A DNA stretch of 46,304 bases, from NCBI GenBank assembly GCA_027051095.1, contig JALUAM010000041.1:1-46304 (forward strand), in the 5' to 3' direction. Origin of the DNA: Acidilobaceae archaeon (GTDB lineage: Archaea; Thermoproteota; Thermoprotei_A; Sulfolobales; Acidilobaceae). Positions within the stretch are counted from its first letter, which is position 1. Every line of letters begins with the position of its first letter. The notes below the pieces were generated by a model that was given only the letters and a program-made list of their open reading frames with translations, was not told where the DNA came from and did not search any database. Below are positions 7,333 through 14,609 of the stretch, in pieces. The translations under genes were made by a program, and so were the position numbers.

Positions 7333-8563
7333 AGGGGCCCACCCCTAGTTTCTCAGCGACTTTATCTATTAAATGTGCAGCCGCCACCTCCTTGTGGATA
7401 AGGCCCACCCTCTCCACTCCCCCGTCGCGGTAGAGCATTACAGCCTCCAGTAGAGGGCTGGAGAAGCCCACCCCCTCGACTCCAACCCTGTTAGCCACCA
7501 CGATGTCCGCAGAATACTTTTCCATCTTCTCCGCGGCCTTAGCCTCCAGCTCGCTCAGGTCTTCCACGTACTCGGCAGCGAACGCCACTAGGACCCTCGG
7601 CCTCGAGGCCAGGGAGGATAGCACTTTGGGCGTGGGTTCGAGCTTAACCTCGAGCGTAACCCCGCTCTTAATCTTACCCTCAACCCTCCTCGAGGGCCTG
7701 AAGTCCACGGGAGCCCCTGCACCCACAACGACGTCGTATCTTGTGCGCGAGGTGAGGGTCTTCACAGCCTCCGCCATCTCCTCTGTAGTGCTCACTCTCA
7801 AAACGTTCACTACATGGGGGATCTCAACTGCTACATGGCCTGCTACAAGGTCGACCTCTGCCCCGCGGGCCCATAGCTCGAGCGCTATCTCCACCCCCAT
7901 CACGCCGCTGCTAGGATTACTTATGAATCTCACCCTGTCTATCCACTCCCGGGTGGCCCCCGTAGTTACTAGAGCCCTCACACCCCGCAGGTCCTCGCAG
8001 CCCCTCCTCGCGAGGGCGGCCACCACCCTGCCAAGGGTGTGTATGCTAGGGAACCTGGCGAGCCCCTTCTTGACCTCGGGCTCCACGATCTTGTAGCCGT
8101 GCCTCCTGAGGACCTCAGAGGCAACCCTGTACTGCGGGCTGTTCCACATATTGCCGTGCATAGCGGGCGCCAATATCACCGGCTTCCCATAGCCCCTGGC
8201 TGATATCGAGAGCAGGGACACGCTCGTGTCGCCTATGCCATAGGCTATTTTAGCCATTGTCGTCAGAGTAGCGGGGGCCACTGCCACCGCCGAGGCCTCC
8301 CGGGCCAGAGATATGTGCTCCACTCCCCCGCCAAACTCCACGTAGACCCTCTTGCCGGTAGCCCATTCGAAGAGAGTCGGCGTGACAAGCCTAGCTGCGT
8401 CCTCAGTCATAACGACGCTTACTCTTCCACCCCTCCTCATCAGCCATCGCGCCAGGTCCACGGCCTTGTAAGCGGCTACACTGCCCGTGACGCCTAAAAC
8501 GACTTCACGTCCACCCAGATAGTCGTTCTCCTCCGCCACTATATCCTCTGAGGGGTGATGCAC
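7292..8563 (-). CDS. coaBC: Bifunctional phosphopantothenoylcysteine decarboxylase / phosphopantothenate--cysteine ligase
   Basis: A 423-residue two-domain enzyme for the middle of CoA synthesis. The CoaC half (about residues 18-190) shows GVTGSVAAYKAVDLARWL, the catalytic-His region VEHISLAREA and the PAMHGNMW substrate motif. The CoaB half begins at ALVTTGATREWIDRVRFISN, then PSSGVMG, and contains the GKIKSG segment. It is the first gene of the operon: GTG start with a strong GGGGGGAGG ahead and a TTAAAA promoter element on the minus strand near 8595-8603, placing this promoter back to back with that of the acetyltransferase gene. Confidence 0.95.
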   Translation of the reverse strand: MHHPSEDIVAEENDYLGGREVVLGVTGSVAAYKAVDLARWLMRRGGRVSVVMTEDAARLVTPTLFEWATGKRVYVEFGGGVEHISLAREASAVAVAPATLTTMAKIAYGIGDTSVSLLSISARGYGKPVILAPAMHGNMWNSPQYRVASEVLRRHGYKIVEPEVKKGLARFPSIHTLGRVVAALARRGCEDLRGVRALVTTGATREWIDRVRFISNPSSGVMGVEIALELWARGAEVDLVAGHVAVEIPHVVNVLRVSTTEEMAEAVKTLTSRTRYDVVVGAGAPVDFRPSRRVEGKIKSGVTLEVKLEPTPKVLSSLASRPRVLVAFAAEYVEDLSELEAKAAEKMEKYSADIVVANRVGVEGVGFSSPLLEAVMLYRDGGVERVGLIHKEVAAAHLIDKVAEKLGVGPCAGQGNPGGPSSA

Positions 8564-8619
8564 AACCTCCCCCCGCTACCACCAGGTCATAAGCCGGGGT
8601 TTTAAGAGCGGGTTGAAGC

Positions 8620-8660
8620 TAGATTACCCGAGTTTAAGAACCCCGGAGGGTAATAGCTCT
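8620..8660 (+). promoter_or_regulatory. Promoter with inverted repeat flanking the TATA box
   Basis: A TTTAAGA element (8632-8638) lies about 40 bases before the acetyltransferase start. It is flanked by a perfect 7-base inverted repeat, ATTACCC (8623-8629) and GGGTAAT (8648-8654), spaced by 18 bases. The symmetrical layout around the TATA box is what an operator for a dimeric repressor would look like, but no repressor is identified. Confidence 0.3.
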
Positions 8661-8677
8661 TCTAGCGAAGTGGTAGC

Positions 8678-9262
8678 ATGGAGAGCAGGGGTGAGCATAA
8701 AGAGCAGTTCAAGTTTAGGGTTAGGAAGGCTAGGGCCGAGGAGATTTACGCCGTCATGGACATAAACCTCAAGACCCTTCCCGAGAACTACTGGTATGGC
8801 TTCTACAAGTTCATATACGACAACTGGGGCGAGGCTTTCCTTGTAGCCGAGGCCGAGAACGGGTCTATAATAGGCTATGCCATGAGCAGAGTGGAGCACA
8901 CTAGAGACCCCGTACTCCTAGGTCTTAAGACCGAGCTCGAGGGGGATAGAAGCGTCCTTTCGAAGGTCATAGACGCCTTGAAGTCGCAGCTCGCCGAGGA
9001 GAGGCCTGTCGGCCACTTGATATCCATAGCCGTGTTGAAGGAGTACAGGAGGAGGGGCGTGGGGAGCGCGCTGCTATCCAAGACCATAGATGTAATGAAG
9101 AATGTTTACAAAGTAGACGCTATCTACCTGGAGGTCAGGGTGTCAAACACGCCGGCCATAAGGCTCTACGAGAAGTTCGGGTTCAAGAAGGCTAGGATAT
9201 GGAGGGGCTATTATAGGGACGGCGAGGACGCTTACATAATGGTGAAAAGACTCGTAGATTAG
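8678..9262 (+). CDS. N-terminal protein acetyltransferase (archaeal Ard1/RimI-like GNAT)
   Basis: A 194-residue GNAT enzyme closely resembling the crenarchaeal Ard1 N-alpha-acetyltransferase. The pattern includes INLKTLPENYWYGFYKFI at the N terminus, the acetyl-CoA loop EYRRRGVGSALL, and the C-terminal IYLEVRVSNTPAIRLYEKFG with DGEDAYIM. Such enzymes acetylate alpha-amino groups of proteins with Ser/Ala/Met-type ends. Compared with the form I remember from Sulfolobus there is an extra stretch of roughly 20-30 residues after MSRVEHTRD (about residues 75-105), rich in charged residues, which precedes the core beta strand. ATG start behind a TTTAAGA promoter. Confidence 0.9.
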   Translation: MESRGEHKEQFKFRVRKARAEEIYAVMDINLKTLPENYWYGFYKFIYDNWGEAFLVAEAENGSIIGYAMSRVEHTRDPVLLGLKTELEGDRSVLSKVIDALKSQLAEERPVGHLISIAVLKEYRRRGVGSALLSKTIDVMKNVYKVDAIYLEVRVSNTPAIRLYEKFGFKKARIWRGYYRDGEDAYIMVKRLVD

Positions 9263-9296
9263 CGCTAAACGCTCTATAATACACTATAAGCCAGCC

Positions 9297-10685
9297 CTAC
9301 CAGTCTATGCCGATCCTCTTCTTAAACTCCCTGTAGAGCGACTCGACCCTGTCAACCCACTTGGGTAGGTCCTCAGGCTTCTCGGGGTACTCCTTGTAGA
9401 GCCTCTTCACTCTTGACATGTACTCTCCCACGGTTAGCAGCTGCACCAGCTTAGTTGGCCTCTTAAGGAGCGACGCTAGGACCTTAGCCTTGTCCAGGAG
9501 GCTAAGGTTGACCCCTCTTAGCTCGCCCGTTAAGCTAGTCTCTATAAGATTCTCTACGTTTGCGAGCCCCGTCTTCATGGCCCACTCGACTTCCTCGTTG
9601 CTCAGAGTCTGCAGATACATTCTCAGTATGTCTAAGCCCGCCTGCTTAGCCCCTAGCCCCCTCATGTACCTTATGTTGGCTAGCCACAGCGTTGAAGCGG
9701 AGAAGTCGCCCACCTCGTGGGCACGTATTATAGCCTCGGCGGCGTGCTTAGCAGCAACCATCGCGTAGCCCATGCCGCCGCCATGGAGCGGGTTGACTGT
9801 GTACCCGTTATCGCCTATGCTTATAAAGTTGTGCCACACTAGTGTATTGGCTGGCCTCCGTGTAGGCAGAAGCGCTCCAGCCTCGTTTAGCACCCTCACA
9901 GGCTTCACCTCCCTCCTAGCCTCCAGGTACTTCTCGTAGAGGAGCCTTGGGTGAGGGTATCCTCTACCCCTCTGAACTCCCAAGCCTACGTTGGCTATGT
10001 TCCTGCCCTTGGGGAAGAACCACCAGTAGCCGCCGGGCGCTATCTTCTCATTTATATAAATTCTTATGACGTTGGGCTCTTCAATGTCGTAGTCAACCTC
10101 TATGATTTTTCTGAATGCTACAGCGCTGTCGGTCTCCCTCAGAGGCTCTTTAACGGGCCACTCATCCGGCAGCTTCCTCTTAACGGCCCCTCCGCTACCT
10201 GTCGCGTCTACTACTACGTTAGCCTTAACTATTATCGTCTTGCCGTCGCTCTTTCTCTTGGCTCTAACGCCTACGAGTTTACCGTTCTCTAGCACAGGCG
10301 CTAGTACGTGGGTCTCAAGCATAACGTCTACGCCTTTCTTCTCGGCTTCCCGTAGAAGGCTCAGCCCGTACTTAGTCCTGTCTATCATGAAGCCTCCTCC
10401 AGGCTCCTTCAGCCTTATCTTAACCTCCTCGGAGGGGCTGTAGATGTCTATGGCGTCCACAACCTGCATCAGCGCCTCTCCCTGAGGGAAAGGCAGCCCC
10501 GTCTCTATGAAGTGCTGCTTCCCTATCGCATCCCCGCACGGCTTGCCCCAAACACGCCCGGGACCTGAGACTTCAAGCCCCACAACCCTCAGCCCGCTAT
10601 CCTTAAGAAGGTATGCTAGTGAGGAGCCGGCAGGGCCTAGGCCGACTATAGCTACGTCGTACTTAAGCACCTCCGAGGCCAACAC
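9297..10685 (-). CDS. Geranylgeranyl reductase family flavoprotein
   Basis: A 462-residue FAD enzyme that saturates the isoprenoid chains of archaeal membrane lipids. The FAD-binding start is VAIVGLGPAGSSLAYLL, a conserved PCGDAIG follows, the family signature PGGYWWFFP is at about residue 220, and the second FAD motif reads SIGDNGYTVNPLHGGGMGYA. Length fits digeranylgeranylglycerophospholipid reductases. GTG start with a TGAGGTG ribosome-binding sequence and a strong TATA box (10732-10740 on the minus strand), giving a leader of about 25 bases. Convergent with the acetyltransferase, 34 bases between stops. Confidence 0.93.
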   Translation of the reverse strand: MLASEVLKYDVAIVGLGPAGSSLAYLLKDSGLRVVGLEVSGPGRVWGKPCGDAIGKQHFIETGLPFPQGEALMQVVDAIDIYSPSEEVKIRLKEPGGGFMIDRTKYGLSLLREAEKKGVDVMLETHVLAPVLENGKLVGVRAKRKSDGKTIIVKANVVVDATGSGGAVKRKLPDEWPVKEPLRETDSAVAFRKIIEVDYDIEEPNVIRIYINEKIAPGGYWWFFPKGRNIANVGLGVQRGRGYPHPRLLYEKYLEARREVKPVRVLNEAGALLPTRRPANTLVWHNFISIGDNGYTVNPLHGGGMGYAMVAAKHAAEAIIRAHEVGDFSASTLWLANIRYMRGLGAKQAGLDILRMYLQTLSNEEVEWAMKTGLANVENLIETSLTGELRGVNLSLLDKAKVLASLLKRPTKLVQLLTVGEYMSRVKRLYKEYPEKPEDLPKWVDRVESLYREFKKRIGIDW

Positions 10686-10988
10686 CCTAGCACCTCAATG
10701 CTGGTAACATGCCGCCCACATTAAAGTTTTCCTTTATAAACTCTACTAACAAGGACGCCCCTCCCCTGCGCCGCCATGCACTTAGCACTTAGCAGTCCCG
10801 AGATCGAGACACCTGCTGCTAAGCTTGCAGAGCTTAGTACAGGCTCAGGCCTTACGCTATGTAAAACTCCTCACAGCACCGCGATGCACATTCAAGACGT
10901 TAAGGGCCGTGGAGGCAGGAGCCGGCTGCACCTCATGCTAGCTTAATACCCTCTTCACCCCTAAAGCCTCCCCTCAGGGGGCACTCCC
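10686..10988. other. Intergenic region with competing hairpins
   Basis: This 303-base divergent gap carries the reductase promoter on the minus strand (TTTATAAA, 10732-10740) and probably the Hsp20 promoter on the plus strand (TTAATA near 10943). Between them lie CTTAGCAG (10788-10795), CTGCTAAGC (10816-10824) and GCTTAGTACAGG (10832-10843). The middle element can pair with either neighbour: 8 pairs with the first, about 12 pairs with one bulge with the last. The element CACTTAG also occurs twice in tandem (10780-10786 and 10787-10793). No coding frame is convincing here. Confidence 0.45.
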
Positions 10989-11531
10989 ATGGGGTTCTGG
11001 TTCGGGAGGAGAAGGAGGAGGAGTATATTCGACTACATCGACTACATGTTTAGAGAGTTCGAAGAGGAGATTAGAGCCCTTGAGGAGGAGATCGCTGAGA
11101 TGCTTAGGAGAGGGGGCGCCAGCGTTAGAGGCCCCTACGTGTACGGTGTCAGGATAACGATAGGGCCCGACGGCGTGCCACGGGTGGAGGAGTTCGGCAA
11201 CGTTAAGGTAAGTAAAGGCGAGGGAGTTAAGATACTCGAGGAAATGGAGCCTCTGGTAGACGTAATAGATCACGACGACGAGATTTGGATTGTCGCAGAC
11301 CTGCCTGGCGCCAGCAAGGATAAGATAAAGGTGAAGGCTACAGAGGACAAGGTGATCATAAGGGCTGAGGACGGAAAGAAGTACTATAAGGTGGTTGAGC
11401 TACCAAGCAAGGTTAAGCCCGAGACTGCTAAGGCCTCGTACAAGAACGGCGTGCTAGAGATAAGGATTAAAAAGGTGAAGCCAGCTAAGGAGGGCGAGGA
11501 GGAGCCTGGCTTCGAAGTGAAGGTGGATTAG
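10989..11531 (+). CDS. Small heat shock protein (Hsp20/alpha-crystallin family)
   Basis: A 180-residue chaperone subunit. A basic, glycine-rich start (GFWFGRRRRRSIFDYIDYM) leads into an acidic helical N-terminal domain, and the alpha-crystallin domain runs from about residue 85 to 170: DEIWIVADLPGASKDKIKVK, then the ASYKNGVLEIRIKK hallmark with the conserved GVL. The C terminus carries an EVKV sequence where an I-x-I oligomerisation motif is expected, so a V-x-V variant may serve. It forms large ATP-independent holdase assemblies. ATG start; ZPR1 follows after 13 bases, probably on the same transcript. Confidence 0.92.
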   Translation: MGFWFGRRRRRSIFDYIDYMFREFEEEIRALEEEIAEMLRRGGASVRGPYVYGVRITIGPDGVPRVEEFGNVKVSKGEGVKILEEMEPLVDVIDHDDEIWIVADLPGASKDKIKVKATEDKVIIRAEDGKKYYKVVELPSKVKPETAKASYKNGVLEIRIKKVKPAKEGEEEPGFEVKVD

Positions 11532-11544
11532 CGGCCGGGGAACT

Positions 11545-12201
11545 GTGTTGAACGAGGAGGGATCGAAAAGTAATTTTAACGACGTTGTTGAAAAGCTGAT
11601 AGGAGAGGCTGGTAAGGAGCCCCTCCTGCTTCATAGGGAGGAGAGTGTTGTCTGTCCTGCCTGCGGCTCAGCCTCCATGACGGTTGAGGAGTACCTATAT
11701 GAGGTCCCCTACTTCGAGAAAATTATACTCTCCGTGGGTAGGTGCTCTACGTGCGGCTACCACTTCAGGGACGTGAGGGTCGCTGAGGCCTTAAACCCCA
11801 GGAAGCTCGTGGTCGATATTTCAGGTGAAGACGCCCTTAGGATGCTGGTTGCTAAATCTCCCTTCTCCTCGGTCCTAGTGAGGGAGCTAAACGTGTCTAT
11901 GATACCCGGCCCCGCGTCTATAGGGTTCATAACCACGGTTGAGGGCCTTATCGAGCGGTTTATAGAGGTCACGAGTCATGCCTGCAAGGACGTAGAGGAT
12001 GAGAAGTCTAGAGCCTCCTGTGAGGATACGCTTAACAAGCTGAAGCTCCTCAAGGACGGCAAGATCAGGGCTACCTTAGTGATATGCGACTACGACGGTA
12101 TGAGCAGGATAGTGGATGGAAGAGGCGTATCTGAGCAGGAGCTAGACCAGGAGTGCGAGGCTCTAAAGCCGGATTGGATACCGTCACTGGGCCAGGCGTA
12201 G
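11545..12201 (+). CDS. ZPR1-type zinc finger protein
   Basis: A 218-residue archaeal ZPR1 homologue. The four-cysteine zinc finger is CPACG (Cys38/Cys41) and RCSTCGY (near residue 70), followed by the alpha-helical/beta homology domain with RKLVVDISGEDALRMLVAKS, SMIPGPASIGFITTVEGLIE and KDGKIRATLVICDYDGMSRI. Eukaryotic ZPR1 assists folding of elongation factor eEF1A; a similar job for archaeal aEF1A is an inference. GTG at 11545 or TTG at 11548 is the start, 13 bases after hsp20, which would put two protein-quality proteins under one promoter. Confidence 0.9.
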   Translation: MLNEEGSKSNFNDVVEKLIGEAGKEPLLLHREESVVCPACGSASMTVEEYLYEVPYFEKIILSVGRCSTCGYHFRDVRVAEALNPRKLVVDISGEDALRMLVAKSPFSSVLVRELNVSMIPGPASIGFITTVEGLIERFIEVTSHACKDVEDEKSRASCEDTLNKLKLLKDGKIRATLVICDYDGMSRIVDGRGVSEQELDQECEALKPDWIPSLGQA

Positions 12202-12212
12202 GTCAAGCCCTC

Positions 12213-12545
12213 TCAGGCTGCGCCCACCCTCCTGAGCTCCTCCAAGGCCATTCTTAAGGCCCTGACCCTTTCCTCCTCGCTCTCAGCCGCAAGAGCCTCA
12301 ACTATCCACGCTGTAACCCTGTACAGCACTGCCAGAGCAACACCTTGCCTCTTAAGCTCTGACTCCAGCGTCTGCGTCTGAGCCTTTATAGAGTCTATTA
12401 TCACTTCTAAAGCCGAGATAGCGTCCTCTAAGTCTCCGCCATGGTGATGATGGTGTTCGTGCTCGTGGCCATGCTCATGGTGGTGATGAGCCTCCACCTC
12501 TTCAACAATCTTCTCGAGGTCCTCCCTCCTCTTAGGCATAGTCAT
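12213..12545 (-). CDS. Histidine-rich small protein, probable metal binder
   Basis: About 110 residues in two parts: a charged N terminus containing a dense histidine/glutamate tract (HHHHEHGHEHEHHHHHGG, coded at about 12431-12484), then a helical domain of roughly 75 residues (LEDAISALEVIIDSIKAQTQ onward). I know no named family. The tract suggests binding or storage of nickel, zinc or cobalt, but this is inference. A strong TATA box (TATATAAA, 12595-12602) would start transcription near 12574, so an upstream in-frame TTG at 12575 cannot be the start; ATG at 12545 is chosen, with GTG at 12560 and ATG at 12539 possible. Convergent with ZPR1. Confidence 0.75.
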   Translation of the reverse strand: MTMPKRREDLEKIVEEVEAHHHHEHGHEHEHHHHHGGDLEDAISALEVIIDSIKAQTQTLESELKRQGVALAVLYRVTAWIVEALAAESEEERVRALRMALEELRRVGAA

Positions 12546-12593
12546 CCTCTTCCTGGCCACGCCAGGCCCCCTCAAGGACTAGCGGGTCCTCGA

Positions 12594-12604
12594 CTTTATA
12601 TATC
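12594..12604 (-). promoter_or_regulatory. TATA box of the His-rich gene
   Basis: On the minus strand GATATATAAAG is one of the best TATA matches in the window. It predicts a start site near 12574 and shows that the His-rich gene is transcribed separately from, or in addition to, the operon behind it. Confidence 0.55.
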
Positions 12605-12660
12605 TCGCCGGTAACTCCAGGCTAAAACATGGGGCCTGTGAGGAATGGTATTACCGCGTA

Positions 12661-12688
12661 CCCCCGGGGACCCCCGAGCCCCCGGGGG
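12661..12688. other. Perfect GC stem-loop
   Basis: CCCCCGGGG (12661-12669) pairs fully with CCCCGGGGG (12680-12688) around a 10-base loop. It lies 43 bases after the stop of the minus-strand coiled-coil gene (12731-13168) and ahead of the His-rich promoter. It may protect the 3' end of the upstream operon; no T-run accompanies it, so I do not call it a terminator. Confidence 0.4.
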
Positions 12689-12730
12689 CGTGATGAGGCC
12701 CTCCGCCCGAGGCCCCTCAGTCCTACCCTC

Positions 12731-13168
12731 TTAGGCTAGTTTTATAATCACGGTCTTCAAAGTGCCGCCCTCGAATATCACGTTAATGGACGCGTTAATG
12801 CCCTCAAGCTTTGAGAGGGGCTCAAGCGACTTCCTTACCCTCTCCAGCTGCAGTATCTTCTCCTGCATACCCTTAATGGCGTCTACTAGGACCTGCAACT
12901 CAAGCCTAGGGTTAGGGTTAACGTAGACCTTCACACCGTCGAGGTTAAGCTCTGCTGCCGCTGCAGGCGGCGTAGAGCCTCCCAGCTCTCTAAGCATCTC
13001 CTCGAGCTTAGACGAAAGGTCGGCCGCCGCCCTGATCTTCTCGACTTCTCTTAAAAGCTCTGCTAGGATCTTTTTATTATCGGCTATCTCTTTGTCCAGG
13101 TACTCGAAAAGGTCTCTAACATTGTTGAACCTCATTATGTTGATGCCCTGAGCGCTTTCAGCAGCCAC
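12731..13168 (-). CDS. Uncharacterised coiled-coil protein
   Basis: A 145-residue protein that I do not recognise. Residues 12-60 are predicted coiled coil (RDLFEYLDKEIADNKKILAE onward), an Ala/Pro linker follows (STPPAAAAELN), then a strand-rich piece (GVKVYVNPNPRLELQVLVDA), a second helix (MQEKILQLERVRKSLEPLSK) and a terminal strand pair ending TVIIKLA. The helix-strand-helix plan recalls prefoldin-like subunits, but no specific match is claimed. GTG start with GGTGAGC upstream. It sits in a minus-strand block with a Cys-containing unknown and the nucleotidyltransferase pair. Confidence 0.65.
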   Translation of the reverse strand: MAAESAQGINIMRFNNVRDLFEYLDKEIADNKKILAELLREVEKIRAAADLSSKLEEMLRELGGSTPPAAAAELNLDGVKVYVNPNPRLELQVLVDAIKGMQEKILQLERVRKSLEPLSKLEGINASINVIFEGGTLKTVIIKLA

Positions 13169-13216
13169 TCCTAGCTCACCTATGAAACTTGTGCTAGCGC
13201 TTTAACCATATAAAGA

Positions 13217-13588
13217 CTACTTCTCCTCTAAGTTATCGCTACCCGAGCTTCTGATCTCCGCGTACTCCACCACGCTCCTAGCTATAGACCTAGCGAGCTT
13301 CGATAGCCCCTCTCCCACGCACCTTCTAACACACTCTTTCCTAGCATTCTCTGGGAGCTTGGAGCACCTGCTATACATGCATTCTCTCTCCAGGACCTCC
13401 GTTTTAATGTAATATACTGTCACTCCGGGCCCCTTCCATTTAGATAGCATCCCTGCTACCCCTGAGCCCCTGACAAGCTCGTCTACCACGCTCTCGTCTA
13501 TTAGCGAGGCTGAGAACACGTATGCCCTCAGCTCCGATGAGATGCTTCTTGCAAAGCTAGCAGCTATCTCCCTCACCTTCCTCTCCAC
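13217..13588 (-). CDS. Uncharacterised protein with a four-cysteine segment
   Basis: A 123-residue protein of unknown function. The N-terminal 60 residues are helical and strand-mixed (VREIAASFARSISSELRAYV; GVAGMLSKWKGPGVTVYYIK). The middle holds four cysteines in CMYSRCSKLPENARKECVRR plus a following Cys, spaced C-x4-C-x10-C-x3-C, which could bind a metal or form disulfides. The C terminus is a helix followed by a Ser/Gly/Asp tail. GTG start, 48 bases before the coiled-coil gene, probably one transcript with it. Confidence 0.6.
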   Translation of the reverse strand: MERKVREIAASFARSISSELRAYVFSASLIDESVVDELVRGSGVAGMLSKWKGPGVTVYYIKTEVLERECMYSRCSKLPENARKECVRRCVGEGLSKLARSIARSVVEYAEIRSSGSDNLEEK

Positions 13589-13646
13589 CTGGAGCCCCGC
13601 CGTTACGTTACGGGGTTAAGCCTCGATTACGGGGGGAGCTTCGTAA

Positions 13647-14609
13647 TTACTCCGTGATAGCCCTAGAATGATTACCCTTTAGCCTGCGTATACTCGTATG
13701 CTCGCCTCTAACTGCTAACAGGACGGCCCTGCCCGAGTATAAGCCTTCTACTTCGAAAACTCCCCCCTCGTAGAGGTCGCCCGCCAAGTTGTACTCATAG
13801 GATATTATATACCTGCCGTCCTCCGAGCGCACGCAGGGAGGGTATAAAAGCGCGCTCTCCTGGCCGCCCTCAACATTGACCACAGCCCTAACCCTACCCT
13901 TTACGTGCTCCATCCAGCTGTAGCTCCTGAGCGGAGGGCAGTGGGCGCCTGGCTCTACTGGCGCCATGACGATCGTCACCCTTCTGCCCTTGACAAGACG
14001 CCTTCTCCAGCTCACCCTCGCCTCGGCTTCGAATACGCCCCTATAGGCTATGACTGTCATCTCAGGCTCGCCTAGCTTCGACATGGACTCATAGATTAAA
14101 CCAGCCTTCCCGGGCCTAGGATAGGCTACCAGGTCTACATCGGAAGACGTGTGATAATAACCGCCTGCTAGGGAGCCCGCGACGCCTACCTCTTCACAGG
14201 GGGAGACCTCTAATCGTGGAAACACCTCGCCTAGGACCTCGATAGCCCATTCCGGCCCGGCCCCTTCTATTAAGCGCCTGCAAGCCTCCAAGGGGCTTAT
14301 AGACCTGACTACATCGAGGGCGCTGGCGTAGGGCATTTCGGCTGAGTAAAGAGGGTCGTGGACCAGCCTTATGTGGCGGAAAGCCTCGCCTAGCTCCTCC
14401 GGGGTGTAAGAGGCCAGAAGGCGGCAAAGCCTTGCGCTACCCAGCCTCCAGGGCCCCTCACCGCACACTTTATACTTGGGTAGCACTGCCACGAAGCCTG
14501 GAGGCGAGGGGAGCGCTAGGACCTCCCCTAAGATCCCGGAGCGCAATTCTATAATAGACCCATGGACTAGCCTATCCTTGAGCCTTAAGTAGCTCAAGCC
14601 TTCCACCAT
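13647..14609 (-). CDS. Predicted nucleotidyltransferase-fold protein A
   Basis: A 320-residue three-part protein. Residues 1-50 form a small strand-rich domain with PSPPGFVAVLPKYK. Residues about 95-205 form a polymerase-beta-like nucleotidyltransferase core with the G-S pair at 145-146 and D-x-D at 157-159 (VAGSLAGGYYHTSSDVDLVA); an acidic strand EAEAR at 194-198 may give the third carboxylate. The C-terminal 110 residues are strand-rich. The neighbour at 14572-15420 has the same plan and overlaps its start by 38 bases, so these are tandem paralogues. Substrate unknown; archaeal families of predicted nucleotidyltransferases exist, but I cannot confirm membership. Confidence 0.75.
   Translation of the reverse strand: MVEGLSYLRLKDRLVHGSIIELRSGILGEVLALPSPPGFVAVLPKYKVCGEGPWRLGSARLCRLLASYTPEELGEAFRHIRLVHDPLYSAEMPYASALDVVRSISPLEACRRLIEGAGPEWAIEVLGEVFPRLEVSPCEEVGVAGSLAGGYYHTSSDVDLVAYPRPGKAGLIYESMSKLGEPEMTVIAYRGVFEAEARVSWRRRLVKGRRVTIVMAPVEPGAHCPPLRSYSWMEHVKGRVRAVVNVEGGQESALLYPPCVRSEDGRYIISYEYNLAGDLYEGGVFEVEGLYSGRAVLLAVRGEHTSIRRLKGNHSRAITE

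Noticed and set aside
12685-12720. GTGATGA resembling a box C of a C/D guide RNA
   Set aside because: No box D (CTGA) follows at the right distance on the same strand, and no second pair of boxes exists.
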